Positions 43,265 to 51,201 of a DNA stretch of 64,000 bases are shown here, piece after piece (the stretch's first letter is position 1; every line of letters begins with the position of its first letter). Under the pieces are notes generated by a model. That model saw nothing but the letters and a program-made list of their open reading frames with translations, was not told the origin of the DNA and did not search any database. Position numbers and translations under genes: made by a program. This DNA comes from Prevotellaceae bacterium (GTDB lineage Bacteria > Bacteroidota > Bacteroidia > Bacteroidales > Bacteroidaceae), in contig JAUNOM010000003.1 of the NCBI GenBank assembly GCA_030531085.1, positions 82,790 through 146,789 on the forward strand, read 5' to 3'.

Positions 43265-44053
43265 TCATTTGGCTTTCAACCAATACTGCCGTTCAGTCTC
43301 ATCCATCCGCTCAATGGAATAGCGCAGTGTGGTCCGCGCCATGTCCGCTGCGTGGCCTTCAAGATACTCACGTAGCACTTCGATGTCACGTTTTCCGACT
43401 TCGCGCAGCATCCATCCTACGGCCTTGTGTATAAGGTCATGCGGATGTTTCAGCAGTATATTGGCTATGCGCAGTGTGTCGCCGTACTGGTATTCCCTAA
43501 TTAACGCTATGGTGGATACTATTGCTATCCGCTGTTTCCACATACAATCACTGTGTGCCAGCCTGTCCAGAACATTGCGGTCAGGCATACTTCCGTTGGG
43601 AAGTGGGTGCAACAGCCATGTGCCCAGAATGTATCCGCATGACAGGTCTACCAGATCCCAGTTGTTGGCCTGTCCGGCGTGACAGAGAAAGAACGTTGTT
43701 ATCTCCTGTCTGCGTTCCGCCCCGTCCGTATCAGGCCGGTTCCGCCGTGGCAGTGCGGCCTTCATCTCCTCAACCAATAGCAGAAGGGCGCATAAACGCA
43801 CCTCATGCCACTGGCTGTAAAGCAGCTTTTCTATCTCCGGAAGGGGCACAGTGAGTCTTGCTTCCTTTACAACGGCCCTTGTCTGCGGCACTCTAAGGCC
43901 TATGAACCTGTCCCCTTCACCATATTCTCCCTTGCCAGTCTTGAAGAAACGGCACAGTATCTGTCTTTGTGCCTCATCCTCCATGGCAAGCATAGTGTCA
44001 ATGATGTCCTCCGCCTTGGTGTGTGTTCCTGTGGGCATCAGCCTATTTCTCAT
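43265..44053 (-). CDS. AlkD-like DNA alkylation repair protein
   Basis: 262 aa (257 if ATG 44038 is used). HEAT-like helical repeats with FIGLRVPQTRAVVKEARLTV, EVRLCALLLLVEEM, NWDLVDLSCGYILGTWLL and HDLIHKAVGWMLREVGKRD. The WDLVD aspartate and other residues match AlkD glycosylases that remove alkylated bases. It overlaps the bcp stop by 11 bp if the first ATG is used, so bcp-alkD form an operon. Confidence 0.9.
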   Translation of the reverse strand: MRNRLMPTGTHTKAEDIIDTMLAMEDEAQRQILCRFFKTGKGEYGEGDRFIGLRVPQTRAVVKEARLTVPLPEIEKLLYSQWHEVRLCALLLLVEEMKAALPRRNRPDTDGAERRQEITTFFLCHAGQANNWDLVDLSCGYILGTWLLHPLPNGSMPDRNVLDRLAHSDCMWKQRIAIVSTIALIREYQYGDTLRIANILLKHPHDLIHKAVGWMLREVGKRDIEVLREYLEGHAADMARTTLRYSIERMDETERQYWLKAK

Positions 44054-44507
44054 TTATATATTTGAGTATCTGCTCCGCATGAATCTTTGTCTTTATCTCC
44101 TTAGGCGTGAATACCTTCTCGATGATGCCGTTCTCATCAACCAGGTATGTGGTGCGCAGAGTGCCGACAGTACGTCGGCCGCAGGCCACTTTCTCACCCC
44201 AGCAGCCAAGTGTCTGCAACAGTGTGGTCTCTGTATCAGCTATAAGTGGGAACTCCAGTCCCTGCGCATCGGCAAACTTCTTCTGCAAAGTCTCCTTGTC
44301 CTTGCTTACTCCTATGATGGCATAGCCTGCCGCCTCAAGTTCCGCCTTGTGGGCCTGTAGCGAGCAAGCCTCGGCTGTGCATCCGCTGGTATTGGCCTTC
44401 GGATAACTGTAAAGCACAATTTTCCTGCCACGATAGTCACTGCTCTTGATTTCATTACCGTTCTGGTCCTTGCCCAGTATGTCCGGTATTCTGTCTCCTA
44501 CTGTCAT
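44043..44507 (-). CDS. bcp: Thioredoxin-dependent thiol peroxidase (Bcp/PrxQ)
   Basis: 154 aa. Reduces hydroperoxides. GDRIPDILGKDQNGNEI starts the peroxiredoxin fold and YSYPKANTSGCTAEACSLQA carries the peroxidatic and resolving cysteines (GCTAEAC). A -7 box TAACTTTG lies on the minus strand at 44536-44543. The pairing with AlkD suggests joint response to DNA and oxidative damage. Confidence 0.95.
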   Translation of the reverse strand: MTVGDRIPDILGKDQNGNEIKSSDYRGRKIVLYSYPKANTSGCTAEACSLQAHKAELEAAGYAIIGVSKDKETLQKKFADAQGLEFPLIADTETTLLQTLGCWGEKVACGRRTVGTLRTTYLVDENGIIEKVFTPKEIKTKIHAEQILKYINEK

Positions 44508-44616
44508 AATGTTCGTAATGTTTAGATGTCAATGGCAAAGTTACTGCTTTTTTCTTAATTAGAAATAATAACTGCTATGTTTTTATATGATAATATGAAA
44601 AAAACATAATCTGTTT

Positions 44617-44648
44617 CTTGTGTAATCAGACTTTTCATGATATATTTG
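44617..44648 (+). promoter_or_regulatory. Promoter of the 175-aa hypothetical gene
   Basis: CTTG (44617-44620), 20 bp, TATATTTG (44641-44648). Confidence 0.6.
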
Positions 44649-44688
44649 CATTCAGGAATGACAAATACTTAATTATAACAATATAATA

Positions 44689-45216
44689 ATGGAAATGGAA
44701 GATAAGATAAAGGCGGAGTTACGGCAGTATCTGACACGCAGGGGCTATCTGGACGAACGTATGCCTGTATGTCCTGACGTGGAGGACAGGTGGCAGAGCA
44801 TAGCCCAGGACTATCTGCCTGATGGGGTACGTGAGTTTAATGGATACCCAACAGTCTCGCTTGGATGGATGATGTTCATCGGTATGGCCGTCGCAAGGTT
44901 CTGGGATGAGGACTGGGAGAGGTACAGTGCCATGGAGTCTCTGTACGAGTCTCTCCGTGACAAGCGTGGCTTTGACAATATGGACGACTATATTCTGGAG
45001 GAGGTGCTGTCGCTTAATGAAGAGGAGAAGAGACAAGTCAGCGGCATGGTCAGTGAGTGTGCCGCACGCACATACAACATCCTGCGCCATGAGCCACTTG
45101 AACCGGGAACGCCAGAGGCCTTTAAGGCGTATGTGGTATGTCTGCGTCTGCTGTATAATACAGGTATGGCTGTACAGCTGAACAGGATGGATTACCACAT
45201 GACAAAGGTGGACTGA
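44689..45216 (+). CDS. Conserved-looking hypothetical protein, 175 aa
   Basis: Family not recognised. A soluble, acidic, helical protein: EMEDKIKAELRQYLTRRGYL, YPTVSLGWMMFIGMAVARFW, DDYILEEVLSLNEEEKRQVS. It has no signal peptide and only one mildly hydrophobic stretch. It has its own promoter and is separated by 117 bp from the DUF362 gene. Its natural codon use and promoter support it as real. Confidence 0.75.
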   Translation: MEMEDKIKAELRQYLTRRGYLDERMPVCPDVEDRWQSIAQDYLPDGVREFNGYPTVSLGWMMFIGMAVARFWDEDWERYSAMESLYESLRDKRGFDNMDDYILEEVLSLNEEEKRQVSGMVSECAARTYNILRHEPLEPGTPEAFKAYVVCLRLLYNTGMAVQLNRMDYHMTKVD

Positions 45217-45333
45217 TGGCAAACCTCTTGCCACTAACCGCAACTATGGTCAGTATTGCCACAATACTGGTAACGTTACAATGACGGAGAACCTATAACT
45301 TTGCAAATGGAAATACATATAATTACAACTAAT

Positions 45334-46314
45334 ATGAGAAGAGTTCTATTAACATTATCTATTATCGGACTTGCGTTTACATCATGTATGGCGCAGGAAC
45401 AGTCCGGGCAGAAGGCTGACATGACAGCTTCAACGGTGTTTTTCACAAAGGATATATCCGCCGCATCGCTTGTAAGGATATACAAGGCATTGGGTGTCAA
45501 GGCCAGGGGACGTGTGGCGGTGAAGATATCCACTGGCGAGTCAAGCCGCACCAACCATCTGCGCCCGGAGCTTATAAAGGACCTTGTGCAGTCTGTGGAT
45601 GGTACTCTGGTGGAATGTAACACCGCGTACGGTGGCAACCGCAACACTACGGAGGCTCACCGCAAGGCTATCAGGGAGCGCGGCTATGAGAATATAGCGC
45701 GTGTGGACATCATGGACGAGGAAGGCTCTATGGAACTGCCGGTGAAGGACAGCACCTGGATAAAGTGCAACCTTGTCGGCTCACACCTGAAGAACTACGA
45801 TTTCATGATTAATCTGGCGCATTTCAAGGGCCATCAGATGGGTGGTTTTGGCGGTGTCCTGAAGAATCAGAGCATAGGCGTAGCCTCATCAGAAGGCAAG
45901 GCGTACATACACTCCGCCGGCAAGAGCCGCACTAACCCGTGGGGCAATAATAATCAGGACAGTTTCCTTGAGTCAATGGCCGCAGCGGCACAGTCCGTGC
46001 ACAACTACTTCAAGGAGCCGGGACGCGACATCATATATATTAATGTGATGAACAACATGAGTATAGACTGTGACTGCAATGGCAATCCGGCCCAGCCTGC
46101 CATGAAGGACATTGGTATTCTTGCCAGTACCGACCCCGTTGCATTGGACAAGGCCTGTCTGGATCTTGTGTTCAACTACGATTCCAAGGATGGTGACACT
46201 GCGCAGCCGTTGCAGAAGCGCATCAATCAGATGCACGGAACACATACCGTGGACCATGCTGCGAGGATAGGACTGGGCTCCATGAAGTACAACATAGTGG
46301 ATATTGACAAATAG
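45334..46314 (+). CDS. DUF362 family exported protein
   Basis: 326 aa from ATG 45334; the TTG at 45301 lies inside the -7 box TAACTTTG (45296-45303). The N-terminus MRRVLLTLSIIGLAFTSC is a lipoprotein-like or secretory signal. DUF362 motifs are VAVKISTGESSRTNHLRPEL, VECNTAYGGNRNTTEAHR and INLAHFKGHQMGGFGGVLKN. No ferredoxin cysteine cluster is present, unlike many DUF362 proteins. Function unknown. A TonB receptor gene follows 17 bp downstream, suggesting a shared transport role. Confidence 0.85.
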   Translation: MRRVLLTLSIIGLAFTSCMAQEQSGQKADMTASTVFFTKDISAASLVRIYKALGVKARGRVAVKISTGESSRTNHLRPELIKDLVQSVDGTLVECNTAYGGNRNTTEAHRKAIRERGYENIARVDIMDEEGSMELPVKDSTWIKCNLVGSHLKNYDFMINLAHFKGHQMGGFGGVLKNQSIGVASSEGKAYIHSAGKSRTNPWGNNNQDSFLESMAAAAQSVHNYFKEPGRDIIYINVMNNMSIDCDCNGNPAQPAMKDIGILASTDPVALDKACLDLVFNYDSKDGDTAQPLQKRINQMHGTHTVDHAARIGLGSMKYNIVDIDK

Positions 46315-46331
46315 TTCTGACGGTAATAAAC

Positions 46332-48185
46332 ATGAAGAGGATAACAACACTGCTTGCAGTGATGTCATTCTGCGGTACTGTGTGCGCGCAGAATGACTCC
46401 CTGCAGCTTGGAGAGGTAGTCGTGACAGGTACACGCAGCACCACAGATGTGCGCCATCTGCCCATGACTGTGACAGTGATAGGGCGCGAACAGCTTGTGG
46501 CCCAGCATCAGCCATCCGTGCTGCCCACGGTGATGGAGCAGGTTCCGGGGCTCTTTGTCACATCGCGGGCTATGATGGGTTACGGTGTCTCGACCGGAGC
46601 GGCGGGCGGAATCAATATGCGCGGCATAACGGGAGGCAGCGGACAGATGCTGGTTCTGATAGACGGGCATCCACAATATAACGGCATATACGGTCACCCT
46701 ATCTCTGACAGCTATCAGACCATGATAGCGGAGAGGGTGGAAGTGCTGCGTGGTCCTGCGTCTGTGCTGTATGGCAGCAACGCCATGGGAGGTGTTATCA
46801 ATATAGTGACACGGCAGATGAATGCGGATGGAGTGAGAACACACGCCACTGTCGGCGCAGGCAGTTACGGTTCCGTGCAGACTGAAGTCTCCAACCAGAT
46901 ACGCAGCGGCCGTTTCAGCAGCACAGTGGCCGGACAATATATGCGAAGTGATAACCATCGCCCTGGAATGGGGTTCGAGCAGTATGGAGGCTACCTGAAA
47001 TTAGGGTATGATATCGCCACTAACTGGCACGCGTACATAGACGCCGACCTGACACATTTCAACTCCGCCTATCCCGGTAGCGTCACTTCCCCCGTCTATG
47101 GGGCGTACCAGTGGATAACACGAGGCATGGCGACGGCTGCGGTTGAGAACCATTACGAGCGCACCAATGGCGCTTTAAGTGTGTATACCGATTTCGGCAG
47201 GCACAAGATAGACGACGGTTCATCAAACATCTCGCAACCCACGACAAGGCTGTTCCGCTCAAAGGATGCGCTCATAGGAGTGTCATGGTATCAGAGTGCC
47301 AGACTGTTTCAGGGAAACCGCATAACCGTTGGCGCTGACTATCAGCATATATACGGGCGTGCATACTACACGTCCAAGTCCACAGGAGAGGTGCTTGACA
47401 CACCGAACAAGCAGAGCGGACAGTCATACCGTAATGAGATTGCCGCATACGCAGATTTCCGTCAGGACATATTGCAATGGCTCACCGCCGATGTCGGAAT
47501 ACGTATGGACCACCATTCGGTTACAGGTACGGAGTGGGTGCCGCAGGCGGGCATCGTGGTGCGCCCCATGTCGACGGCGGAGGTGAAGCTCATGGCAAGC
47601 AAGGGCTTCCGTAATCCAACCATGAGGGAGATGTATCTCTATCCACCGTCAAATGAGGAGCTGGAGGCGGAGCGTATATGGAACTATGAGTTGTCATGGC
47701 GTCACCGTATTGGAGGACTGAACTACGGGGCCAATGTCTTCTATATCAAGGGAGACAACATGATACAGACCATAAACCGTAAGAATGTTAACACCGGCAG
47801 GATAGAGAACTACGGTCTTGAGGCCGATGCTTCATACACCATAAACGGCCACTGGAGTGTCAGCACCAACCACTCGCTGCTGCACATGAAGAATAAGATA
47901 GTGGCGGCGCCAGAGTATAAGGGCTTCCTCGGTGCGGATTATCGTCACTCACGTTTCACCGCGAATCTGTCGCTGCAGTATATCAGTAACCTGTACACAG
48001 CTACGGGTCAGGATGAGGAAAAGGAGAATTTCTGCCTGCTTGGTGTCACATTAGGCTACAAGGTTACAAAGTATGCCGGCGTATGGCTGCGAGGTGACAA
48101 TCTGCTGGCGCAGAAGTATGAGATAAATCGTGGTTATCCTATGCCGCGCGCCACATTCATGGGTGGTGTTGACATACATTTCTAA
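46332..48185 (+). CDS. TonB-dependent outer-membrane receptor
   Basis: 617 aa. Signal peptide MKRITTLLAVMSFCGTVCAQ, a TonB-box-like start (LGEVVVTGTRST), a plug domain with GINMRGITGGSGQMLVLIDG and ERVEVLRGPASVLYGSNAMGG, and a beta barrel ending in GGVDIHF. No CarboxypepD_reg N-terminal domain, so it is not of the SusC type but resembles siderophore/vitamin B12/copper receptors. The ligand is not readable. Co-transcribed with the DUF362 gene. Confidence 0.92.
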   Translation: MKRITTLLAVMSFCGTVCAQNDSLQLGEVVVTGTRSTTDVRHLPMTVTVIGREQLVAQHQPSVLPTVMEQVPGLFVTSRAMMGYGVSTGAAGGINMRGITGGSGQMLVLIDGHPQYNGIYGHPISDSYQTMIAERVEVLRGPASVLYGSNAMGGVINIVTRQMNADGVRTHATVGAGSYGSVQTEVSNQIRSGRFSSTVAGQYMRSDNHRPGMGFEQYGGYLKLGYDIATNWHAYIDADLTHFNSAYPGSVTSPVYGAYQWITRGMATAAVENHYERTNGALSVYTDFGRHKIDDGSSNISQPTTRLFRSKDALIGVSWYQSARLFQGNRITVGADYQHIYGRAYYTSKSTGEVLDTPNKQSGQSYRNEIAAYADFRQDILQWLTADVGIRMDHHSVTGTEWVPQAGIVVRPMSTAEVKLMASKGFRNPTMREMYLYPPSNEELEAERIWNYELSWRHRIGGLNYGANVFYIKGDNMIQTINRKNVNTGRIENYGLEADASYTINGHWSVSTNHSLLHMKNKIVAAPEYKGFLGADYRHSRFTANLSLQYISNLYTATGQDEEKENFCLLGVTLGYKVTKYAGVWLRGDNLLAQKYEINRGYPMPRATFMGGVDIHF

Positions 48186-48205
48186 CTGTTATACATACCA
48201 CATAA

Positions 48206-48245
48206 AATGACGGCCACCGCATGATATTGCACGGTGGCCGTCATT
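48206..48245 (+). terminator. Terminator after the TonB receptor gene
   Basis: A 14-bp stem (AATGACGGCCACCG at 48206-48219 with 48232-48245), followed by GTTTTTCC. Confidence 0.85.
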
Positions 48246-48309
48246 GTTTTTCCAGAACGCGGTGATGCTCTCGGGACGCTTTTGTAACTAATTGAAAATC
48301 AATAGTAAA

Positions 48310-48440
48310 GCAGGGGTGCTGTAAAAGCTATCAAATTACACTGTAAAAGCATAGAGATTACCGTGTAATTTGATAGAGATTACAAGGTAATTTGATAGCT
48401 TTTACAGGGCGATCTGATAGCACTGTAATTACAGTGTGTT
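48310..48440. repeat. Interspersed palindromic repeat, copy C
   Basis: GTAAAAGCTATCAAATTAC at 48321-48339 is the exact reverse complement of 48387-48405 (19 bp). GATAGAGATTACA lies at 48372-48384, and a shortened ATAGAGATTAC at 48351-48361. The inner GTGTAATTTGATA also pairs with the left arm, so two alternative hairpins are possible. It sits in the convergent gap 48186-48486, which otherwise holds only the terminator. Confidence 0.85.
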
Positions 48441-48486
48441 TGCGTTACTGTTTTTATGCGTTTTTTGTGCCTTGCAGACGCAGTGA

Positions 48487-48783
48487 TTATTTCTTCTTTT
48501 TACGTTTGAACAGCCTTAGTGTTCCGCCCAGACGGCAATACAGTTTCCAGCCGAGTATGGCGCCGTCAATGAGCGCTGACGCTGATGACACTTTTGCCAT
48601 CAGACGCTTTGTTGGTGAGCTCATGTCCTCGGCCGTTGGCTGTCGGAACATGGACTCCCACAGGTCTCCAAGCCTTTCCTCTGAACTGTACAGCTCGTTG
48701 CGTAGCTGCTCCTTGTATAAGTGCAGAGTCTCGAGTGAGTCTATAACGGCATGGTCGGGCAGTTTTCTCGTGCTTCTTTGCAT
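48487..48783 (-). CDS. Small hypothetical protein of the holin-like operon, 98 aa
   Basis: No family recognised. Soluble helical N-terminus (DSLETLHLYKEQLRNELYSS), then a weakly hydrophobic segment (SASALIDGAILGWKLYCRLG) and a very basic end (RLFKRKKKK). It is 14 bp after the holin-like gene, same strand, and probably in one transcript with it and with the ytxH gene. An envelope-associated role is possible. Confidence 0.7.
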   Translation of the reverse strand: MQRSTRKLPDHAVIDSLETLHLYKEQLRNELYSSEERLGDLWESMFRQPTAEDMSSPTKRLMAKVSSASALIDGAILGWKLYCRLGGTLRLFKRKKKK

Positions 48784-48797
48784 ATCTGCGGTCTTGG

Positions 48798-49163
48798 TTA
48801 TTTGTTAGTGGACTCTTCCTTGAAGATGCTGATGAGGAATCTTACAATGGGGCGCTCTATCCATGTGTGGCGTTTGGCCATCATCAGCAGCAGAAGCAAT
48901 ATGTATGCTATGCCGACGGTGAGGAATGCCAGTGGTGTTGAATGGAACACGTCCGCCAGAAAATATGCTGCCGAGAAGGAGATGTATATAAGGGCCATGA
49001 GGGTTAGCAGGGCAATGATGAACGCTATCGTTAAAGTTGATAGTATGCGTACCACCTTTTCTATTACATCAAGTTTGGCATACTCCTTCTTTATGATTAT
49101 CCATTGCTTGGCTTCTTCTACAATGTCTGCAATCTTCTCTATGTTCTCATCATTTGACAGCAT
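48798..49163 (-). CDS. Holin-superfamily-III-like membrane protein
   Basis: 121 aa. Two membrane segments (IAFIIALLTLMALIYISFSA, PLAFLTVGIAYILLLLLMMA) after an acidic helical start (NIEKIADIVEEAKQWI) match the family annotated as phage holin (PF07332-like) in many bacteria. No lysin or other phage gene is near, so it is more likely a stress/envelope protein than a phage remnant. It sits between the ytxH gene and the 98-aa gene. Confidence 0.8.
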   Translation of the reverse strand: MLSNDENIEKIADIVEEAKQWIIIKKEYAKLDVIEKVVRILSTLTIAFIIALLTLMALIYISFSAAYFLADVFHSTPLAFLTVGIAYILLLLLMMAKRHTWIERPIVRFLISIFKEESTNK

Positions 49164-49207
49164 GGGCGGATAGAGTTTTTGTGGTGGTTAATGGGGAAAT
49201 AATAAAT

Positions 49208-49241
49208 AAGGTAGGTTCCGTATTGTGGCAGAACCTACCTT
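49208..49241 (-). terminator. Hairpin between ytxH and the holin-like gene
   Basis: An 11-bp stem, AAGGTAGGTTC (49208-49218) with 49231-49241. On the minus strand it follows ytxH and is followed by TTATTTATTATTT. It may reduce readthrough from ytxH into the two downstream genes. Confidence 0.6.
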
Positions 49242-49250
49242 GATGTTATG

Positions 49251-49445
49251 TTATTCAATGTCGTCAGCAATATCCTTAATCTGCTTGCGTGACAGCTTGA
49301 TGTTGTGCTCATCACAGAAGTTCTCCACTGCTTCCTGAATCTTTGAGCGTGTGTCAGAGCCTTTCTCAGGTGCGAAAAGAAGTGCTGCTGTTGCGCCAGC
49401 TACGGCTCCGCCGATGATTGCGCCGATGTAACCTAATGCTTTCAT
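49251..49445 (-). CDS. YtxH-domain small membrane protein
   Basis: 64 aa. MKALGYIGAIIGGAVAGATA followed by ALLFAPEKGSDTRSKIQEAV is the YtxH pattern: a glycine-rich membrane helix, the LFAPKSG-like motif and a helical tail. Members are linked to general stress. A -7 box TACATTTG lies at 49497-49504 on the minus strand. First gene of the three-gene operon. Confidence 0.88.
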   Translation of the reverse strand: MKALGYIGAIIGGAVAGATAALLFAPEKGSDTRSKIQEAVENFCDEHNIKLSRKQIKDIADDIE

Positions 49446-49578
49446 AATGATAAAGTTTTTAAAAGTTAGAAATCTTGTTAACTGTTATTGTTTTTGCAAA
49501 TGTAGTAAAAAATCCTTGAAAAGGCGCAATAGTAGTGTTAAAAATAGCGAAAAGGGCGAAATACTAACGATTTTTTAG

Positions 49579-49586
49579 TACCTTTG
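49579..49586 (+). promoter_or_regulatory. -7 box of the SPOR lipoprotein gene
   Basis: TACCTTTG, 43 bp before the ATG at 49630; no TTTG at -33. Confidence 0.55.
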
Positions 49587-49629
49587 TGGCATATTTAAAT
49601 CTTAGTAATAATTTCAACACTTGTTTAGA

Positions 49630-50139
49630 ATGAGAAAATATGTAACGATGTGTGCGGCAGTGTGCGCTGCTTTGGTTTCAATATCATGTGGTTCTTCAAA
49701 GGAAAGCGCATACCGTAAGGCATACGAGAAGGCTAAGGCGCAGGAAATGGCGCAGCAGCAGGCTCCGGAACAGCAGGAGAAAGAGGCTCCGGTACAGCAG
49801 ACTCCTGTGGTGACACCCCTGGTGGAGGCTCCGGCACAGTCTACAGTGACAGACAATAATGATAATGTTCCTGTGCGCTCGGAGAATATTACCGTGGTTG
49901 ACGGCTCCGGACTGAAGGCTTATTCAGTGGTGGTGGGATCATTTGGAGTGCGTGCTAATGCTGACGGCGTGAAGAGTACGCTGGTCAATGCAGGATACAA
50001 CGCGCAGGTTGCTTACAATTCAGAGCGTAATATGTACCGTGTTGTGGCAAGTACATTTGATTCCAAGGCCAATGCGGTGGAGAGCCGCAACTCACTGCGT
50101 GCCAAGTATCCTGACGCGTGGCTCCTGATGAAGAAGTAA
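49630..50139 (+). CDS. SPOR-domain lipoprotein
   Basis: 169 aa from ATG 49630 (MRKYVTMCAAVCAALVSISC, lipoprotein signal). A glutamine/proline-rich linker (EMAQQQAPEQQEKEAPVQQT) leads to a C-terminal SPOR domain (LKAYSVVVGSFGVRANADGV, YRVVASTFDSKANAVESRNS). SPOR domains bind denuded glycan strands at division sites. It is 2 bp upstream of ruvX and likely heads the SPOR-ruvX-def operon. Confidence 0.9.
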   Translation: MRKYVTMCAAVCAALVSISCGSSKESAYRKAYEKAKAQEMAQQQAPEQQEKEAPVQQTPVVTPLVEAPAQSTVTDNNDNVPVRSENITVVDGSGLKAYSVVVGSFGVRANADGVKSTLVNAGYNAQVAYNSERNMYRVVASTFDSKANAVESRNSLRAKYPDAWLLMKK

Positions 50140-50141
50140 TC

Positions 50142-50555
50142 ATGGCGCGCATACTGGCTATTGACTATGGAAAGAAACGCACCGGGCTTGCTGTGACAGA
50201 TATGTTGCAGATAGTGCCCGGTGCGCTTGATACAGTTGACACCAAGCAGCTCATGTCCTTCTTGAATGATTACATAGGGCGTGAGGAGGTGGAGCGCATC
50301 ATTATTGGCGAACCTGTGCAGCCTAACGGTATGCCATCAGAGAATTTGCAGCGTGTCAGGCAGTTTGAGGCATTGTGGCGCAAGGCACATCCCGAGATTC
50401 CCATTGAGGGCTGGGATGAGAGGTTTACGTCAGTGATGGCGCACAGGACTATGCTTGACGCCGGACTGAGAAAGAAGGCGCGCCAGGACAAGGCGCTTGT
50501 AGACAGAATTTCAGCAACTATTATTCTTCAAGACTATCTTAGGTCTAAAATATGA
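50142..50555 (+). CDS. ruvX: Holliday junction resolvase-like RuvX/YqgF
   Basis: 137 aa from ATG 50142 ([20 protein letters not shown]), the family N-terminus with catalytic aspartate in [23 protein letters not shown] and [14 protein letters not shown] are conserved. Known roles include pre-16S rRNA 5' end maturation. Overlaps def by 4 bp. Confidence 0.94.
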   Translation: MARILAIDYGKKRTGLAVTDMLQIVPGALDTVDTKQLMSFLNDYIGREEVERIIIGEPVQPNGMPSENLQRVRQFEALWRKAHPEIPIEGWDERFTSVMAHRTMLDAGLRKKARQDKALVDRISATIILQDYLRSKI

Positions 50556-51115
50556 TTTTACCAATTTATACATACGGACAGCCTGTGCTGAGAAAGATAG
50601 CGCAGGATATAGACAAGGATTATCCCGAGTTACAGACGCTTATCAGCAATATGTGGGAGACATTGGCCAGCAGTGAGGGTATAGGTCTGGCCGCACCGCA
50701 GATTGGACTGGATATAAGGCTCGTCGTGATTGACTTGGATGTGTTGAAAGAGGACCTTCCGGAATACGATGGATTTAGAAAGGTTTTTGTGAATGCGCAT
50801 ATAGAGGAGTATGACGACAGTGAGACTTCGTCCTCGGAGGAGGGATGTCTGTCGCTGCCGGCCATACACGAGAAGGTGGTAAGGCCGACAAGAATACGTG
50901 TGAGGTATATGGATGAGGACTTCAATGAGCATGATGAGTGGGTGGAAGGTTATCTTGCATGCGTTATGCAGCATGAGTTCGACCATCTTGACGGACGTAT
51001 GTTCATAGACAGACTTTCACCATTGCGCAAGCAGCTTATAAAGTCCAAGTTGCGCTCGTTGCTGCAGGGCCGCTTCCGTTGTGGATATAAGGTGAAGGTG
51101 CCGCATATAAGATAA
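50552..51115 (+). CDS. def: Peptide deformylase
   Basis: 187 aa. Removes the formyl group from nascent chains. All three motifs are present: [19 protein letters not shown] and [10 protein letters not shown] (zinc ligands Cys, His, His and catalytic Glu). Coupled to ruvX by a 4-bp overlap. Confidence 0.97.
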   Translation: MILPIYTYGQPVLRKIAQDIDKDYPELQTLISNMWETLASSEGIGLAAPQIGLDIRLVVIDLDVLKEDLPEYDGFRKVFVNAHIEEYDDSETSSSEEGCLSLPAIHEKVVRPTRIRVRYMDEDFNEHDEWVEGYLACVMQHEFDHLDGRMFIDRLSPLRKQLIKSKLRSLLQGRFRCGYKVKVPHIR

Positions 51116-51201
51116 TGTGGCACCATATAATGATAATGACGGCTTTTTAGGTTTGGAGCATCCGTCTGAGTGAATATATTCAGGTTAACAGACTTCATAA
51201 T

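Noticed and set aside
48487-49445. Prophage remnant at the holin-like gene
   Set aside because: No lysin, structural or integrase gene nearby; YtxH and holin-III-like proteins commonly form chromosomal stress operons.
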